A stretch of DNA of 64,000 nucleotides from Pegea sp. RAD2-039 (taxonomy: Eukaryota > Chordata > Thaliacea > Salpida > Salpidae): positions 557,895-621,894 of the forward strand of contig JAQGEQ010000343.1 of NCBI GenBank assembly GCA_034620365.1, written 5' to 3'. The notes under the pieces were generated by a model. It worked only from the letters and a program-made list of their open reading frames with translations. It ran no database searches and was not told the origin of the DNA. Below are positions 17,505 through 30,300 of the stretch, one piece after another; positions within the stretch are counted from its first letter, which is position 1, and each line of letters starts with the position of its first letter. The position numbers were made by a program, and so were the translations under genes.

Positions 17505-19748
17505 ATGGAAGATTTGAATGAGGTAGAGACTTTATCAGCGCAAGAAATTAGTGTTGATCGTGAAGATACTTCAGACCTATCAGTTGCTGAAAGTAATGTT
17601 AGTGGAGGCGTTGATGAAAGTGAATCTCCTTGTGTTGAAGTAGAAGATGCTACAGACAGATTTAGTAATGAAATAATTCCTTTAATCGGTTTGTAGATAA
17701 ATTTCAAGATTTTTAGAAAGTTTTAGTTTAGTTTGAGGTCTAGAAAGTTGTTTAGTTTTATTGGATTGAAGTAGAAAAGACATTTAAATAAAACTAAAAT
17801 CAAAATCTAAATTAAAACTTTTTCTAAGATAGAAAATTAATATAAAAAATCAAAAATGAGATTTTGTAAATAAATAAAAATAATGAAAGAAGTGAGACGA
17901 AGTCTTTTGAAAAATACCAACATTTTATGTGAAGAACCTGAGCCCTCATTGGTTGAAATGTTTCATGATTTGATGATAATTGCTGAGAAAATAACCAATC
18001 AGGTGAAGGTTGCTGTTGATGAAGAGGTTGCAAAAAGCTCTTTACAAAAACAAGAAGAAGACGAAGAAGAATCTGATGACTCTGATGATGACGTCAGCAT
18101 CGCAGGAGACGAAGACTCAAACAGCGAGAACGAAGAAGACGAGAAAAAGCCGGAAGTTAATTTTAAACCCAACAAATTGTGTCTTCAATTAACATTTATT
18201 TGTTGTATTTAGAAAAAAGATAAAAAAGTAGTGCTTAGTGATCTTGAAAATTTGTTGGGAGTTTTACAACTGCACCGACAACAAAAACAACATCTGCTTA
18301 TTAAAAGAGCAATCTTATTAAAGTTTGAAGAAAAGTTATTCGGGAACAACAATATTACGATGACAATTGATTTAAGGTTGGTTTTGGGGTCTGACCCATT
18401 TTTTCTTAAATTTCTGATTAAATTTAAAAATAATTTTTTCTTTTCAAAAAAACCTCAAAAAAAATAAAAGTTTTTCTTTCAAATATTTCAGACAACTCGG
18501 TGAAGAAGCTAAAGATGGAAAACTTGAACGAATCCTCAAATGTCGAGATCTTTCCAGATATCTTCCTAAGCAAGTCACCGGAAACGGAAATGTCCTTGAT
18601 CTTGCAGAGAAAGCAGAGATGAGAGAGATTGTATCTTCAGCTCAGTATCCACCAGACATACTCTCTCATCTGAAATCCAAGACCCCGAAGAGCGTAGCTG
18701 TGAACCTGATCCTTCAACAATACAACATCCGGTGAGTCCCTAGGAAGAGTTATAAAGATTCTGGAAATTTTATTTCTAGATGGAATACGTCATCAGGTGA
18801 ATCAAAGCCTTTCGAGTTCTATTCTCTTCCAAAACACTTCATGAAAGGCTCTGTAAGAAGAGCTCATCTTCAAACTGTTCTTTACGAACATAAAAACGCG
18901 ATTGCCAACCTCCATACGATCTTTGATCTCAGTCACCTGACGCCCTTACAACTTCATCACCTTTGCCCCTCTCTTGCTTACGTCAAAAAGGACCCTTACG
19001 CGAAACCAGGAGATGAAGACACAGGTCTCCCAATCCGAAGCCGAGATGAACCCAAATATTCATGGCAAAGTTGGTCCTTCAACAACCCGGAGTCAGAAAC
19101 TGCAACCAGCCGGGATTTGGGCTTCGAATTCCCGCCAGATATTACTTGGATCTCCCCTAAAGTAAAGACTCTCATTAAGAAGCTCTGTGAGCCGATCCCA
19201 GATGACTTCAACCCGGAAACGACTCCTAATGTCATGTACATGTTGGTCATCAGTGAGACTCTGCCAGTAAAGCTAAAAGAACCAGCGATGCGTAGCCAGG
19301 TATGACGTCAGCAGGGATTTCCCCCACACTGAAACTAGTTGTGTAGGTCTACATTGGAGGAGCAGATCAAGGGATCAAGGAGAGATTTTTAGGAGATGAA
19401 GGACACTGTTTGAAGATGATCAATGTCTTTAACCATTTCTCAGACATCCAATATTTTGTTCCTCATCCGTCTGCTCTTCTTATCGAGATGAGACTTCTTC
19501 TCGCGTTAGCTCGACGCGAAAGACACGCTCTATTCGTTCTTAAGATCTGTGACAGTCCACGCACTCTGGGTCGCGAAGTTCATGACGTCATAGTGCAAGC
19601 GATGTGGTTGGCGAAGGACGAGATTTGGGGTCCCGCTGTTGATATGAGATTCGGTTTGAATATGAAAGAAGAGCTAAAGAAGAAGAGAAGATTTCTCCCC
19701 GATTCCTTCCCGGGTTCCAACCGCCGCACGAAGAGAACTCGAAAGTAG
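17505..19748 (+). CDS. unrecognised protein with C-terminal GIY-YIG-like domain
   Basis: Six exons join in phase: 17505-17688, 17890-18155, 18213-18376, 18492-18731, 18780-19299, 19347-19748, giving 591 residues. The N-terminal third is acidic and Ser/Glu-rich, with a long Asp/Glu run near residues 120-145. The middle is predicted globular (RYLPKQVTGNG, IRWNTSSGE). The C-terminal part has the order of marks of a GIY-YIG nuclease: MYM (437-439), then VYIGG (459-463), Arg471 in KERF, His478, and Glu505 in LLIEMR. The tail is very basic (NRRTKRTRK), suiting nuclear or nucleic-acid binding. I recognise no named family. Nuclease assignment is inferred from spacing and motif only; the gene itself is well supported by splice phase. 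Confidence 0.75.
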
Positions 19749-19767
19749 TTTGTGACGTAATAACGCG

Positions 19768-19773
19768 AATAAA
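19768..19773 (+). promoter_or_regulatory. candidate poly(A) signal
   Basis: AATAAA 20 bases after the stop codon of the GIY-YIG-like gene. This is close to the stop, as expected for a compact 3' UTR, and sits between the gene and a T-rich tract. Confidence 0.4.
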
Positions 19774-20425
19774 ATCTTCATTAGTAACATGTGTGATGAC
19801 GTCATTCATTCGAGAATTAATTGAACTTGTTTAGGTGTTTTTGCTTCGCGCGTTTTTCAAATCTATTTTAGTAAAAGAACTTCGAACAAATCGCGTTGTA
19901 AGTTGTAGCCTGCGGCGATGAGAAACTTCTTTTTCGTCTTTTTTTCTTCTAAATATTTTCTGATACTATATGAGGCTCAATTAAACTATTTCCTAGAAGA
20001 TTACTTTAAAAAGTTTTTCGTAAATTTTTTTTCTATTTGAGTTTCATCAAAAAAATGAAATATTTAATTGAGGATTTTTTTTTGATAAAAAGTTTTGAAA
20101 CACTTTTTACTGCAGTTAATAAATTGTTTTTTTTTTTAGCAAATTTTTAACACAAAGTCATTTTTAACCAGAATTTTTTTGATCAAATTAAAGAAAGAAT
20201 TTGAACAAGACTCTTTTCAAAATCACTTTTTTAATCTTAGGATTTTTTAGGTTTATTTACAAAAATCTGAACCCTTTTTTTTTAGACCCTAAATAAACTT
20301 GTTCAGCTTTCTAGGAAATTGCTAGTTCCTTATTTCATCACGAAATAAAAAACCTCCCCAAAAAATTCTGTTTTTTTTTTGAAAACTTCAAAATTTTCAG
20401 TTAAAATCGAAATTTTAGAAATAAA
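19774..20425. other. T-rich spacer
   Basis: Spacer with many long T and A runs; a TGACGTCA palindrome at 19797. No gene seen. Confidence 0.5.
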
Positions 20426-22530
20426 ATGAAATTGTTCCTGCTTCTAATCACCATAGTGATGTGTGACGTCACAACAGCTTCGTTCAATGATCTTCCAGAA
20501 ATGAGCGACTCAACTATTTATAAAGGTGATATTAAAGCGCCACCTAGTGACAGAAATTGATCATCTTCACTTAGATTGGAATGATCACATCAAACACGTT
20601 GAGTTAGTTGATGGAGATGTCTTCTGTGTCTATTGGGAGCCACCAAAGGACTCGGAACCGTTTCTAAAGTAAGATCCAAGCAACAATGACTCCTTGGGAC
20701 TTATTGATCTGATGTTAGAGTCGTTTACACAAACTCTGCTGAAATGGAAGATATTAAAGAGTGTGAAGGAACGGAACTCAGGATCCCTTATTCGATCCAA
20801 AGCAAAGAATTGTACTTTTGTAGTTGGCTTATTCATTCGCCGGAACAAATATTTGTGTCTTTAAGACCTCTGAGTTGTCATGGCAACACCGCTTGTCATC
20901 TTCCAAATCCTCGACCTCCAAAATGGAAGGAATATCGATCTTGGGAAATTAAAGGTAAGGATGTCTTTGGGATGCTGTTTTTTTGCTGATTTTATGTCTT
21001 AGAGGTCTTTGAGACTGCTCCATCTTTGCAGTTGATCAAGGATGTTCATAGTTACGTTCTCCAGTGGCGAATGGATCCTCTTCTTTGGAATAATTATTTT
21101 TATATCGATAAAGAAAAATGCTATAAATTAGAAGAGCTGAAGACAGATCTTGACGGATCAAGGATCTTTGGAGGTTGGAAGGTAAGATTGAAATATTGAA
21201 AATGTTGGAAAACAAGTTTTGGAAATCAACCAATCAGCAATCAGAAAAAATGAATTTTAAATTTGAAATATTTTAAAACTTTTCTGTAATAATTTCGATT
21301 GTGAATATTTTGGTTTTTTTTGGAAAATAATTTCTTTAATTTTTTATTCTTCTTTTTGACGCGCTTCTAACTTCCGCTATCTAAAAACTAATTTTTTTAA
21401 ATAGACTGTATACTTTGGACAGCATGAATATCGGACTATGAAATTAAAAAAGCCGGGAATATATCACTACCAAGTATTTTTAGCAAACTGTTTAAACCAC
21501 AGCTTAACTGAGATTAGTAATAATTTAATTTGGAGTCAACCATCTAATATTACAAACATTACTATAACCTATGGAACAGAACTTGGTAAGTTAGTACGAA
21601 AATGGTCAGATTATTTTTGGTTTTCGTTAATATAGATTTAATGAGATAATTGATTGCTTATAAATATTTATATTAAAATAGATTTTGATTTAAAACATTT
21701 AAGATAGTTTTTTAATTGATTTTATCTAATAATTTAACTTTCAGATATAAGTACAACCACAGAAGACGATAAGTGTAAGTTTTTTTTTAATTTGTAAACT
21801 AAATTTGAAACATTAAGAAAATACACTTAATTGTATTTTTAATGAGTAGCCCGCGGTCATATTTAAGCTATTTACAGCTGTTCCAACGTCAGTATTTTGA
21901 CTAGCAACACTAGGAAAATATTTTTGCTTCAAAATATAAAACAAATATTTTGAAATTTATTTTACACAGTGAAATAAAAATAAATTTTTTAGGGATTATT
22001 TTATCATTATTATTATTTGGTGAAGTTAAAACCACTTTAAAACAATTGAAGTTGCACAATTTTAAGCAATATCATCAAAACCTCGCACACGCTATTGAAA
22101 TATGACTAGGCAGTTATTAATCATCATTTAATCATTTTAGCTTTACAAAATCAAGTTGACTTATATCGGAAATTGAAGCTACAGAAGGTATTTATTTCTC
22201 TTTCTTCAATTGTATTACTTGGAGTTGTGGTTTTTATTTCTTATTACCTTTGCTACAAACATTGTGGGCTATGTAGGAAATTTGAAGATGGCATACCTAA
22301 ACCAAAACTATTAATTCAAATCGCTCAAACGAATGACCTTGAGAAAGTAAATATCAAATATATTTCTTGAAATTGTACTTTAATTACTTCAATTTATTTA
22401 AAAGTAGAGATTATATATTTATAATATTTTGTAAATAATTAATATTCATTTATATTTAATACAGATTTATTATGAAGACATTGAGAGTGAGGTATATATT
22501 GCTGTAGACAGAGAAAAGAAAACCTTCTAA
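20426..22530 (+). CDS. type I membrane receptor, class I cytokine receptor-like
   Basis: Eight exons join in phase: 20426-20525, 20575-20668, 20719-20954, 21003-21181, 21405-21585, 21745-21774, 22141-22346, 22465-22530; 363 residues. A signal peptide (MKLFLLLITIVMC...) leads an extracellular part of about 270 residues. One membrane span lies at about 289-311, and a short cytoplasmic tail follows. The ectodomain has a YFCSW segment like the CXW mark of the first cytokine-receptor domain. Next come VLQWRMDP and YHYQVFLANC, typical of a fibronectin III fold, and IWSQPS at the place where WSXWS occurs. Several N-glycosylation sites (NHS, NIT) follow. GIPKPKLL just inside the membrane resembles a Box 1 JAK-binding motif. 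These are family resemblances seen by eye; WSXWS itself is absent. The gene structure is more certain than the family. Confidence 0.7.
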
Positions 22531-25500
22531 ACGACTTTTTACTTTTTGTAATTTATAAATTTTTTTGCTTTGTTGTCTTGATAATATCTTGTTGAAAATT
22601 ATATTTTTCCTGAATTCTATTTATTTGATATCAAAAATAGGTTTTTGTGTTAATCGGACAGTTTTATAAAAAGTTTAAATTGAAAACCGCTAAAAATAGT
22701 TAAAATGGTTTTATGGTCACTTAAAGTTGATGAAAGGTAAAAAATCTACTTTAATGGTAGCACTTAAAAATAGATATAGATATAATTTGTCTTTAATAAA
22801 TTCAAATTTAATTTAATAAATTTAAACAAAACTAGCTTTTTATTTCTTTTTTTGTATCTAGTTTGTGTTTATAAATTATAAATAAAAATAATAAAGTTAT
22901 AAATTCCAGAAATAATCTATTTAATAGCTATTCAAAAATTTGGAAAACGTTTTTTAATTCAAATTTATTTTTTTTATTTGAAGTTAAAATGTTTTTTTGC
23001 ACAAAACAAAAAATTGTTTTTTTATTATTTTATTTTAAGGTCACTTTTAAAAATACTTTAACAAAAAACAGATTTAAAAGATTTAGAAAATATCATTTTC
23101 TGTTTACATTTAAAGTTATTAAAGAATTTTTATATTAAAGAAATGTTAAAAGAATAAAATTCTAAATTGTAGATCTTTTTTTTACTTATAAAACAATTCT
23201 TCAAGATAATACCAATAAATTATTTTTCAAATCTATTTTTGCTGATATTTTTAAGTTTATTTATTTTGAAACTAAACATTTAGAACAATATTTTGTTGTT
23301 TCTTTATATTGAAAAACAGGTTTAGCTTGTTTTTCAAATTTTCCTACGTTTATCTAAATTACTTTAAAATGAAAATTTGTTGAGCAAAGAATATTGAAAA
23401 ATAGACAAAATTGTTAAAACTGAATTGTTTAACTTCAATTTTCTTGAACTTAAATAAACTTATAATATAAAACTCTAAACAAATATAAAAACTGTTTTTA
23501 ATTTCTTTAAACAAAATTCTTCAAATTTTTAATGAATTAAAAATCTCGAACAATTTTAACCGATTTTATCAAATTTTGAAATTTTTGAAGATTTAATCAA
23601 TTACTACTAAAGGTCATCTACGTTTCACTCCAATTTAAAGTTTGACTTTTAAGTTGAAACCAGTTGTAATTTGTTTTCAATATAATAATAATTTGCTTGC
23701 TATTCAAAGTTCAAAATATTTTCATTTCTGGAAATTTTTTCCGTGTTGGAATTTTTTTTATAAAAACTGTCTTTAAAGTTTGAAATTTAAAAACTTTTTT
23801 GGAGTTTACCCAATATGGCCCAATCCATTATTATTAATTATTATTATTATACTTTTATTTTAAAATAAAAATTCATTTTTTATAATTATACTGAATAATA
23901 AAACATAAATGGCTTTAAAGTAGGCAAATTTAATTAAAATTATCTGGGGTTTTATTACAGCAAATCAATTCTAAGGGTTATAACTGAACAGTTTTATAAA
24001 CTTTAATAAGTTTCTCAGCATTTAAAATGTGAAATATTTGCTGATAAAAATCCAACAAAATTAAATTTTTAATTCAAATTTTTTGCTGACTTCTAAGATT
24101 TTATTTCGATTAAAAACAGTTTATCAAACAGAAAATCTGAAAATACATTTTCTGGTTGAAGATATTTTAATCTAATTTATCAAATTGACAATATCTTATT
24201 TTTTGATAATCTAATTTTAATTAAAATTATTATTATTAAAGATATAAAATATTTATAATCGTGGATATAAATGTTTATAATATGATATAATCGATGATAC
24301 AACTTTGATTTATTTACAGAATATTTGAATAATTAATCATTGAGTTTTATGATTATATTGATTTATGTGATCTTTCATAAAATCTTTAAAAAGTTTCATA
24401 ATTTTGTTGCTCAAAATCTGCAGACTTTTTTATTAAAAATCTTTTAGTTTATATTTAAATAATTGAATCTTTAAAATGTATTTCATGTCTATTTATTCGA
24501 AAAGACATAGAAAAGGCTATTTCATTACTGATAAACGCTTGTTAAGTTAATTGGATATTTAATTTAAAGTTATTTAATTAATATTCTAAAGTCTTAAAAA
24601 ACAAAAACATCCAAATAAATAATTTAGTTTAAATTAGGATTTTTTTTACAAAATTTTCCGAAATTGTACAAATGATGTTTTGAAGAAAGATATTTTAATT
24701 AAAGATTGTTTTATTGTAGCTTTTATCTAAACTACTTTTCATGTGTGTCTCCTTTATTTGTAAAGTCATACTTGGGTTATATTAAGACCTTTAAGCATTG
24801 CTAATAAAATGAACATTCTGTTTATGGCACAAAACCAAAAAACCAATCTTATTTATAGTTTATTTCAAATACTTTATTATGAGTGAGTCTTCTTGCAATT
24901 ATTTGAGTCAACTCTAATCAAACTAAAATAAATTTTTACAAAGTTAGAAGCAAAAAATGACTCTTATATTCCAAGTGGAAATTGTTTTGATGAAAACTAT
25001 AATTTCTTTATTATACAAAATATTTGTAGTTTTTCATGTCCGTAAATACCAAAACAAGAGTTTGTTGGTATAACAGTAAGCTCATGATCTTGTCATCTAA
25101 GAATTTCATTTTTAGATTTAGAAGAACTTCGGAGACTCACTTTGTATCTTTCTTCAACTAATTCTGCTTCGTTTAGGGTTTGATCTTTAACAAAATATGT
25201 TAGTATCTAAGTGTTAATAGATTTCCTGAGAAGCAATCTTTTTTAAAGTAAATGTTTGTTCTCCATGTTGGATTTGAACTAATTTAGTTAATATTACAAA
25301 TCAAAGATTTTTAATTTTTAAGAATTTACATTAAAAAGTTTCTTCATTTGATTTACAAATTTAAAAAATCGGTAAACAACATTTTTCAATCTTTCAAGAT
25401 TAAAGAAAACTCATCTCCTTAGATTATTTATAGAATTTAGATAGAAAAATATTTCTTTCACACGAAATTAAAAGTATTTTTCTAAAATTAAAAAGAAGTT

Positions 25501-26030
25501 TCATTCATTTTTATCTACAAGTAAATTAGTTGTAAAACTGAAAAACAGCAAATTAAATCACTTCAAGAAATTTTAGGATAAGCAAATTTTTATCCTATCT
25601 ATTAAAGTAAAGAAGATTTATTTTAAAAATTTGTTTTGGACCCAACTTTGTTTAAGTATTCATACGTTTGCATCAATTAATATAAGTTTCATAATTGGCA
25701 AGCCATTAAATAAATTGTTGGTTTGATGATATGCTGAGTTTTGTTTCAATCAATTTTTTGATTCACAAGGTAATTATAGATTTTTTTTTGAAAAACTTGC
25801 TTTAAATTGTTTAATGATTTTATTTTATATAAATTGCTACAGTTAAATAAATAAAATAAGCTTACAATTAAACTTGAATCCGTATGCTTCAGATGTAATT
25901 ACTTTCTTAAGTACTTCTCGACTTTAAATAGATGTCGTCAAGTAAATGTCTACTTAAGACAATTTATAATTATTTTTACTTATTTATTACAATAAATCCA
26001 ATAGAGGATTTATTTTATTTTTATTTATTT
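22531..26030. other. AT-rich gene desert
   Basis: About 3.5 kb of very AT-rich sequence. A likely poly(A) signal for the receptor gene is AATAAA at 22795-22800. No exon with coding bias, RNA gene or repeat stands out beyond this. Confidence 0.6.
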
Positions 26031-26210
26031 ATATATATAAATGCGAAGGAGGGTGCCTAAAGAGAGCACATCTCACTAACACACATTCTCACGAATTTTT
26101 ATGGTTTTTCTCAGGAGTTTTATATGTCTCCACCCGGGGTCGAACCCGGAACTTCCTAGCTAGATGTACCTTGTAGCTAGGTGTAGTAACCGCTTCGCCA
26201 CTAAGCAGGA
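26031..26210 (-). mobile_element. tRNA-headed SINE with LINE-like 3' tail
   Basis: Read on the minus strand, 26208 to about 26125 looks like a tRNA. It has a box A-like TAGTGGCGAAGCGG, an 8-bp inverted repeat CCTAGCTA/TAGCTAGG around the anticodon region, and box B GGTTCGACCCC. The 3' part ends with GAGAATGTGTGTTAGTGAGA, a small hairpin, then CACCCTCCTTCGCATTTAT and a TAAATAAA-type end. That tail matches the 3' end of the LINE fragments at 34027 and its copies. A tRNA-derived head joined to a LINE tail is the classic SINE layout. Confidence 0.75.
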
Positions 26211-26290
26211 TAATTCCAGGATACCTGGAAAGAGCACCTATCGCCATCAGACAATCTCACAAATAGTTTATGATTATCCAATTGCGAAGA
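26211..26290 (-). mobile_element. second LINE/SINE tail fragment
   Basis: Directly next to the SINE head, the minus strand again shows TTTGTGAGATTGTC, then GATAGGTGCTCTTTCCAGG and TATCC. It is a diverged copy of the same 3' tail with its hairpin. It is probably the end of an older insertion into which, or next to which, the SINE landed. Confidence 0.6.
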
Positions 26291-27314
26291 AGACCAATTA
26301 ACATCACTATTACCATAACTATTAGAACTAAAATATTCTTTTATGTAATTAAAACAGATTTAGAAATAAATCAAAATATTGAACTTAGTAGATATTGTAA
26401 ATATTAAAAGTTAATTCAACTAATACTAAAAAATTGTTAGATTTATATTAAACTAATGATGAAATAAAATAAATTATGTCGTGTCTTTCTTAAGATATTT
26501 TAAGTCTAAAAAATCGTTTCGAACTTAAATAATTAATTTTAGCGAAGGTATCCAACGAGTATTATATTATATATTGAATTATATTTGTTATGTTATTTAT
26601 AACTTTTGTTTTGCACAGCAAACTGAGATTGCAAATTTGATGAAAATTGTTAGTAACCTATTTAAATATTTAGCAACAAATTTGGTCAGTTTAAATTTGG
26701 GACTTTAATAAACAGGGATTTTTTGAAATTTAGTCTAAAAAGATTCTAGACTATGAAGGTTTGGCGCGTTTCTTTTAAAACCTAATAATATAAAAATTAA
26801 AAGAGTTAACTTTAATTTTAAGAATATGACAAAAATAATAACTTGTATTAGCTGATTTATTGAAATAATTATTATCTTATTATATCTATGTTTGCTAATA
26901 AAAATTTTAAGAAATGAATTTTCTACTTTACTTTATTTTTCATTCTCTTTTTTAACATTGTTGTCATTTCAAAATAGAATATCAAAAAGAATTCAGTTAA
27001 TAGTGACAACTTTAAAGTAACTAAATGATTTTATTTATATTATGACCAGTTTGATGTTTATTTAGCTTTGTAAGGTTGTTGAACTTATATAAAAGTTGAT
27101 ACTTTTGAACGAGCAAATAATTAAACTATTATTTTTATTTATTTACGAAATAATTATTATTATATTTTGTTTGCTTAAAATCAAACCTAAACTTCCGAAT
27201 TTCTTGCATTATCATAAATTATCATTTCATTAATTTTTTCAAGGTTTTATTTTATAATTTATTTCACTCAATTAATGTAAATGTCATTTTCAAAAGCTGC
27301 TATAAAGAGGTTCT
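26291..27314. other. AT-rich spacer upstream of Ser-rich gene
   Basis: AT-rich spacer with no recognised exon or RNA gene. The promoter of the next gene should lie near its right end. Confidence 0.5.
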
Positions 27315-30300
27315 ATGATAATCAAGGTAAGAATATTATTATTTTTACATTTTATCATTATTTAATAATAATGAGGTCAACTTCGGCTGAGGATAGTGAT
27401 GCTCTCAGCCAGGGTTAAAAATTATGAGGATCCAGTTGTTGCCCATGTAGCAGGAGTTGATTCTTCATACCACTCAGACTATTCAGCAAAACAGACAGGT
27501 TGATGCAGCTGACATCGCAAGAGATACCTTAATGACATTGAGTACAGTGATGAACTGCTCTGTGTCTTTAAATACAGAGTTTTGCATCTCCTAGAAGTGT
27601 TGTGATTAGCCAGACTCATAGGGCCCTTCTACTTGGGGTTTTTTATGAACTTTTTCTGCCCCCTTTTTTTTCACTAAGTGAAACTCCGGTTTGTGTCTTG
27701 TATCACAAAAAGATGTAGAGTTTAAGATTTGATTTTTAGGAAACAAGAAATCCGTTGATATCTGGTGATGAAGGAGCAATTGAAAGAAGATCTTCTTCCA
27801 GGACATCATCTCTACATAAACCAGTTGACTTCCAAGCTTGGTCCGAATTTGAAACTAACCAGGTAACCAGCAACCATCTGTCCTCGATCTTTTACTTAAA
27901 TTTGCTATTTTTAGACTGAAAGTCCTTCACAGCAATCATCTTTGATGAAAAAATCTTCCAAATTAAATCCAAGTTCGAGTCAACAATCATTTGCTGATAC
28001 ACAAGGGTAAGTTGATGACGTAGTTGATGACCTAGTTGATGACGTAGTTGATGATACAGTTGATGATTTAGTTGATGAAGTAGTTGATGATTTAGTTGAT
28101 GAAGTAGTTGATGAAGTAGTTGATGACGTAGTTGATGAAGTAGTTGATGACGTAGTTGATGACGTAGTTGATGAAGTAGTTGATGATTTAGTTGATGAAG
28201 TAGTTGATGATGTAGTTGATGAAGTAGTTGATGATGTAGTTGATGAAGTAGTTGATGATGTAGTTGATGAAGTAGTTGATGATGTAGTTGATGGTGTGGT
28301 TGATGATGTAGTTGATGACGTAGTTGATGAAGTAGTTGATGATTTGGTTGATGAAGTAGTTGATGATGTAGTTGATGAAGTAGTTGATGATGTAGTTGAT
28401 GAAGTAGTTGATGATGTAGTTGATGAAGTAGTTGATGAAGTAGTTGATGAAGTAGTTGATGAAGTAGTTGATGATGTAGTTGATGATGTGGTTGATGATG
28501 TAGTTGATGAAGTAGTTGATGATGTAGTTGATGATGTAGTTGATGATGTAGTTGATGAAGTAGTTGATGATGTAGTTGATGAAGTAGTTGATGATGTAGT
28601 TGATGAAGTAGTTGATGATGTAGTTGATGGTGTGGTTGATGATGTAGTTGATGGTGTGGTTGATGAAGTAGTTGATGGTGTGGTTGATGAAGTAGTTGAT
28701 GATGTAGTTGATGAAGTAGTTGATGATGTAGTCGATGATGTAGTTGATGATGTAGTTGATGACGTAGTTGATGACGTAGTTGATGACGTAGTTGATGAAG
28801 TAGTTGATGATGTAGTCGATGATGTAGTTGATGATGTAGTTGATGACGTAGTTGATGATTTAGTTGATGAAGTAGTTGATGACGTAGTTGATGAAGTAGT
28901 TGATTGTGTGGTTGATGAAGTAGTTGATGATGTAGTTGATGACGTAGTTGATGAAGTAGTTGATGATTTAGTTGATGATGTAGTTGATGAAGTAGTTGAT
29001 GAAGTAGTTGATGATGTAGTTGATGAAGTAGTTGATGATGTAGTTGATGATGTAGCTGATGATGTAGTTAATGAAGTAGTTGATGATGTAGTTGATGAAG
29101 TAGTTGATGATGTAGTTGATGAAGTAGTTGATGATGTAGTTGATGGTGTGGTTGATGATGTAGTTGATGGTGTGGTTGATGAAGTAGTTGATGGTGTGGT
29201 TGATGAAGTAGTTGATGATGTAGTTGATGAAGTAGTTGATGATGTAGTCGATGATGTAGTTGATGATGTAGTTGATGACGTAGTTGATGACGTAGTTGAT
29301 GACGTAGTTGGTGATGTAGTTGATGAAGTAGTTGATGATGTAGTCGATGATGTAGTTGATGATGTAGTTGATGACGTAGTTGATGATTTAGTTGATGAAG
29401 TAGTTGATGACGTAGTTGATGAAGTAGTTGATGGTGTGGTTGATGAAGTAGTTGATGATGTAGTTGATGACGTAGTTGATGAAGTAGTTGATGATTTAGT
29501 TGATGATGTAGTTGATGAAGTAGTTGATGAAGTAGTTGATGATGTAGTTGATGAAGTAGTTGATGATGTAGTTGATGATGTAGTTGATGACGTAGTTGAT
29601 GAAGTAGTTGATGATGTAGTTGATGATGTAGTTGATGAAGTAGTTGATGAAGTAGTTGATGATGTAGTTGATGATGTAGTTGATGATGTAGTTGATGAAG
29701 TAGTTGATAATGTAGTTGATGAAGTAGTTGATGAAGTAGTTGATGATGTAGTTGATGATGTAGTTGATGATGTAGTTGATGATGTAGTTGATGGAGTAGT
29801 TGATGAAGTAGTTGATGAACTAGTTGATGACGTAGTTGATGAAATAGTTGATGATGTAGTTGATGAAGTAGTTGATGAAGTAGTTGATGATGTAGTTGAT
29901 GAAGTAGTTGATGATGTAGTTGATGAAGTAGTTGATGATGTAGTTGATGAAGTAGTTGATGAAGTAGTTGATGATTTAGTTGATGACGTAGTTGATGAAG
30001 TAGTTGATGAAGTAGTTGATGATGTAGTTGATGATGTAGTTGATGACGTAGTTGATGAAGTAGTTGATGATGTAGTTGATGATGTAGTTGATGAAGTAGT
30101 TGATGAAGTAGTTGATGATGTAGTTGATGAAGTAGTTGATGATGTAGTTGATGAAGTAGTTGATGATGTAGTTGATGGTGTGGTTGATGAAGTAGTTGAT
30201 GACGTAGTTGATGATGTGTTGATGATGTAGTTGATGATGTAGTTGATGATTTAGTTGATGACGTAGTTGATGAAGTAGTTGATGGTGTGGTTGATGAAGT

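Noticed and set aside
26125-26208. Functional tRNA on the minus strand
   Set aside because: Acceptor ends do not pair and the sequence runs into a LINE-like tail, so it is a SINE head.
27281-27326. ATG at 27281 as start of the Ser-rich gene
   Set aside because: Its frame ends in phase 1 and meets TGA soon after joining exon 2; ATG at 27315 joins in phase.
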